A stretch of DNA of 14,793 nucleotides from Betaproteobacteria bacterium (GTDB taxonomy: Bacteria; Pseudomonadota; Gammaproteobacteria; Burkholderiales; Burkholderiaceae_C), in NCBI GenBank assembly GCA_005882155.1, contig VBCQ01000123.1, positions 1-14,793 of the forward strand. Direction: 5' to 3'. Both the position numbers and the translations under genes were made by a program. Shown piece after piece: positions 13,363-14,793 of this stretch. The stretch's first letter is position 1; each line of letters opens with the position of its first letter. The notes under the pieces were generated by a model that made no database searches, was not told the DNA's origin, and saw only the letters and a program-made list of their open reading frames with translations.

Positions 13363-14775
13363 ATGAAGCGGATGAATTCAATGTCTCGCGCCTGGGCCTG
13401 CTTGGCGCTGTGCTGGTGCGCCGGCGGCGCCGTTCAGGCCGCGCCGCCGCGGTCTTCTCCGCCTGCGTCTGCACCCGCGCCCACGCCTGCGCCGTCGATC
13501 GTGCCGTCGCCGCTGGCCTCACCCGACGGTGCCGCGTCGGCGCCGGTCTCGATGTCGGCACGCCGGGTCTACGAGCAGGCGCGCTCGCAACTGCTGCAAA
13601 TCCGCACCGTGCTGAAGGGCCGCGCCAGCCAGACCTCGGTCGGCTCGGGCTTCATCGTCTCGCGCGAAGGCCACATCATCACGAACTTCCATGTCGTCAG
13701 CGAGGTCGCACTCGAGCCGACGACGCACGACCTCGTCTACGTCACCGCCGACGGACGCGAGGCCAAGCTCGACATCCTGATGCTCGACGTGCTGCACGAC
13801 CTCGCGCTCGTCAAGCCGGCCGACCCGAGCGCGAAAGACAGCCCGAAGGAATTCGACGCGCTTGCCTTTCGCCCGCTCAAGCAGGCGCTGTCGCAAGGCG
13901 AGCGCATGTACTCGCTCGGCAACCCGCTCGACGTGGGCTTCGCGGTCATCGAAGGCAACTACAACGGCCTCGTCGAGCGCAGCTTCTATCCGCAAATCTT
14001 CTTCTCCGGCTCGCTGAGTGCCGGCATGAGCGGCGGCCCGGCGCTCGATCAAGAAGGCCGCGTGATCGGCGTCAATGTCGCGCGCCGCGTCGACGGCGAG
14101 CAGGTGAGCTTTCTGGTGCCCGGCGCCTTCGCCAGCGCCTTGCTCGAGGCCGGCCGCAAGGCGCCGCCGATGAAAGGCCCGGCGCATGGCGAGATCACGC
14201 ATCAGCTGATGACGCACCAGGCGATGCTGACCGACCGCTTCATCGCGCAAGGCTGGAAGACCGCGACCCACCCGCGCTACAAGGTGCCGGTGCCGCCCGA
14301 CCGCTTCATGCGTTGCTGGGGTTCGACCGAGCAATCGAAAACCGGCGGGCTCGACTTCGAGCGCTCCGACTGCGTGATGGACACGCGCGTCTTCGTCGGC
14401 GCCTTCACCACCGGTGCTTTCAGCGTGCGCCACGAAAGCTACGACGGCAGCAAGCTCGGCACGCTGCGCTTCGCCGCGCGCTATTCGCAAAGCTTTCGCA
14501 ACGAAAGCTTCGGGCGGCTGCGCAGCGAGCACATGACCAAGCCGCAGTGCCATGAGGACTTCATCGACCGCGAGGGCCTGCCGCTGCGCGCCGTCGTCTG
14601 CCTGCGCGCCTACAAGAAGCTGCCCAAGCTGTACGACCTCGCCGTGCTCGTCGCCACGCTCGAGCAGAACCGCAGCGGCGTGCAAGGCCGCTTCGATGCG
14701 CAGGGCGTGAGCTTCGCCAACGCGATGAAGCTGACCGAGCACTACCTCGACGCTTACGGGCGATTGAAGCCATGA
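13363..14775 (+). CDS. Exported trypsin-like serine protease with unusual C-terminal region
   Basis: About 470 residues. A signal peptide (hydrophobic core AWACLALCWCAGGA, probable cleavage after VQA near residue 26) is followed by a Pro/Ala/Ser-rich linker (about 27-62). A chymotrypsin-fold protease domain of the S1C/HtrA-like kind follows, with catalytic His110 (TNFHVV), Asp146 (LHDLALVK) and Ser223 (GMSGGPA). No PDZ domain follows. Instead residues about 270-470 form a region I do not recognise, with four cysteines (MRCWG, SDCVMD, PQCHED, VVCLRA) that could pair. The start is uncertain: ATGs at 13363, 13372 and 13381 all give a signal peptide and none has a strong ribosome-binding site; 13363 is used because it adds basic residues to the n-region. 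Likely periplasmic or surface-associated. Target unknown. Confidence 0.85.
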   Translation: MKRMNSMSRAWACLALCWCAGGAVQAAPPRSSPPASAPAPTPAPSIVPSPLASPDGAASAPVSMSARRVYEQARSQLLQIRTVLKGRASQTSVGSGFIVSREGHIITNFHVVSEVALEPTTHDLVYVTADGREAKLDILMLDVLHDLALVKPADPSAKDSPKEFDALAFRPLKQALSQGERMYSLGNPLDVGFAVIEGNYNGLVERSFYPQIFFSGSLSAGMSGGPALDQEGRVIGVNVARRVDGEQVSFLVPGAFASALLEAGRKAPPMKGPAHGEITHQLMTHQAMLTDRFIAQGWKTATHPRYKVPVPPDRFMRCWGSTEQSKTGGLDFERSDCVMDTRVFVGAFTTGAFSVRHESYDGSKLGTLRFAARYSQSFRNESFGRLRSEHMTKPQCHEDFIDREGLPLRAVVCLRAYKKLPKLYDLAVLVATLEQNRSGVQGRFDAQGVSFANAMKLTEHYLDAYGRLKP

Positions 14776-14793
14776 GCCGCAGGGCCGCTCCCA
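14772..14793 (+). CDS. Possible start of a downstream gene (cut by window end)
   Basis: An ATG at 14772 overlaps the protease stop as ATGA, a common arrangement in tightly coupled operons, and its frame is open to the window end. Only seven codons are visible, beginning MSRRAAP. A GAAG five bases before the ATG is at most a weak ribosome-binding site. Nothing can be said about the product. Confidence 0.3.

Noticed and set aside
12350..13366. + strand open frame opposite the ABC binding protein
   Set aside because: Antisense shadow of a well-supported gene; no domain pattern.
13519..14742. Minus-strand open frame of 407 codons opposite the serine protease
   Set aside because: Antisense shadow; the + strand shows an intact catalytic triad and signal peptide.
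1..14793. Mobile element, CRISPR array, tRNA or defence island
   Set aside because: No transposase or integrase, no regularly spaced repeats, no tRNA cloverleaf and no defence domains were seen; base composition looks even apart from the short AT-rich regulatory sites.

Overview
This is a GC-rich window with tightly packed genes. The gene families and arrangements (YegD-type Hsp70, UPF0149 protein, a LysR gene divergent from mmsA, an IolC fused to a DUF2090 domain, a SsuABC-like ABC operon) resemble a betaproteobacterium of the Burkholderiales. This placement is inferred from protein resemblance and base composition; no search was run. I saw no tRNA, rRNA, insertion sequence, phage gene or CRISPR array, so this looks like ordinary chromosome.

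Layout. (1) 1-1797: the 3' part of a yegD-like Hsp70 gene (+), whose end overlaps a convergent UPF0149/YecA-like gene (-). (2) 1798-2211: about 414 bases with no convincing gene. It holds a run of hairpins ending in a strong + strand intrinsic terminator (2045-2076), which I read as a possible structured non-coding RNA or a leader of the next gene. (3) 2212-3021: a secreted family-3-like solute-binding protein with no transporter partner in the window. Its stop codon shares a CTAG with the stop of a convergent LysR regulator (3018-3977, -). (4) 3978-8455: inositol and semialdehyde catabolism. mmsA/iolA (+) diverges from the LysR gene across a control region with a 7+7 bp palindrome and a good sigma-70 promoter. 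Convergent to it is an iolC-iolB operon (-). Its IolC is a kinase fused to a DUF2090 domain, and it is preceded by an unusual AT-rich repeat cluster. (5) 8456-10564: a secreted type II L-asparaginase (-) divergent from a second LysR regulator (+), with a perfect 17-bp palindrome between them. (6) 10609-13276: an ABC importer operon (-) in the order binding protein, ATPase, permease, of the sulfonate/nitrate/thiamine-precursor type; substrate unknown. (7) 13363-14775: an exported trypsin-like serine protease (+) with an unrecognised cysteine-containing C-terminal region. It is followed by an ATGA overlap that may start another gene at the window edge.

How the genes work together. IolC phosphorylates 5-dehydro-2-deoxygluconate, the product that IolB makes by isomerisation. 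The fused DUF2090 domain may cleave the phosphorylated product, and IolA/MmsA converts the resulting malonate semialdehyde to acetyl-CoA. The dehydrogenase, inosose dehydratase and hydrolase (IolG, IolE, IolD) and an inositol transporter are absent and are presumably elsewhere. The asparaginase and ABC importer are separate nutrient-scavenging units. The least explained parts are the structured RNA candidate at about 1875-2076 and the three palindromic control regions.
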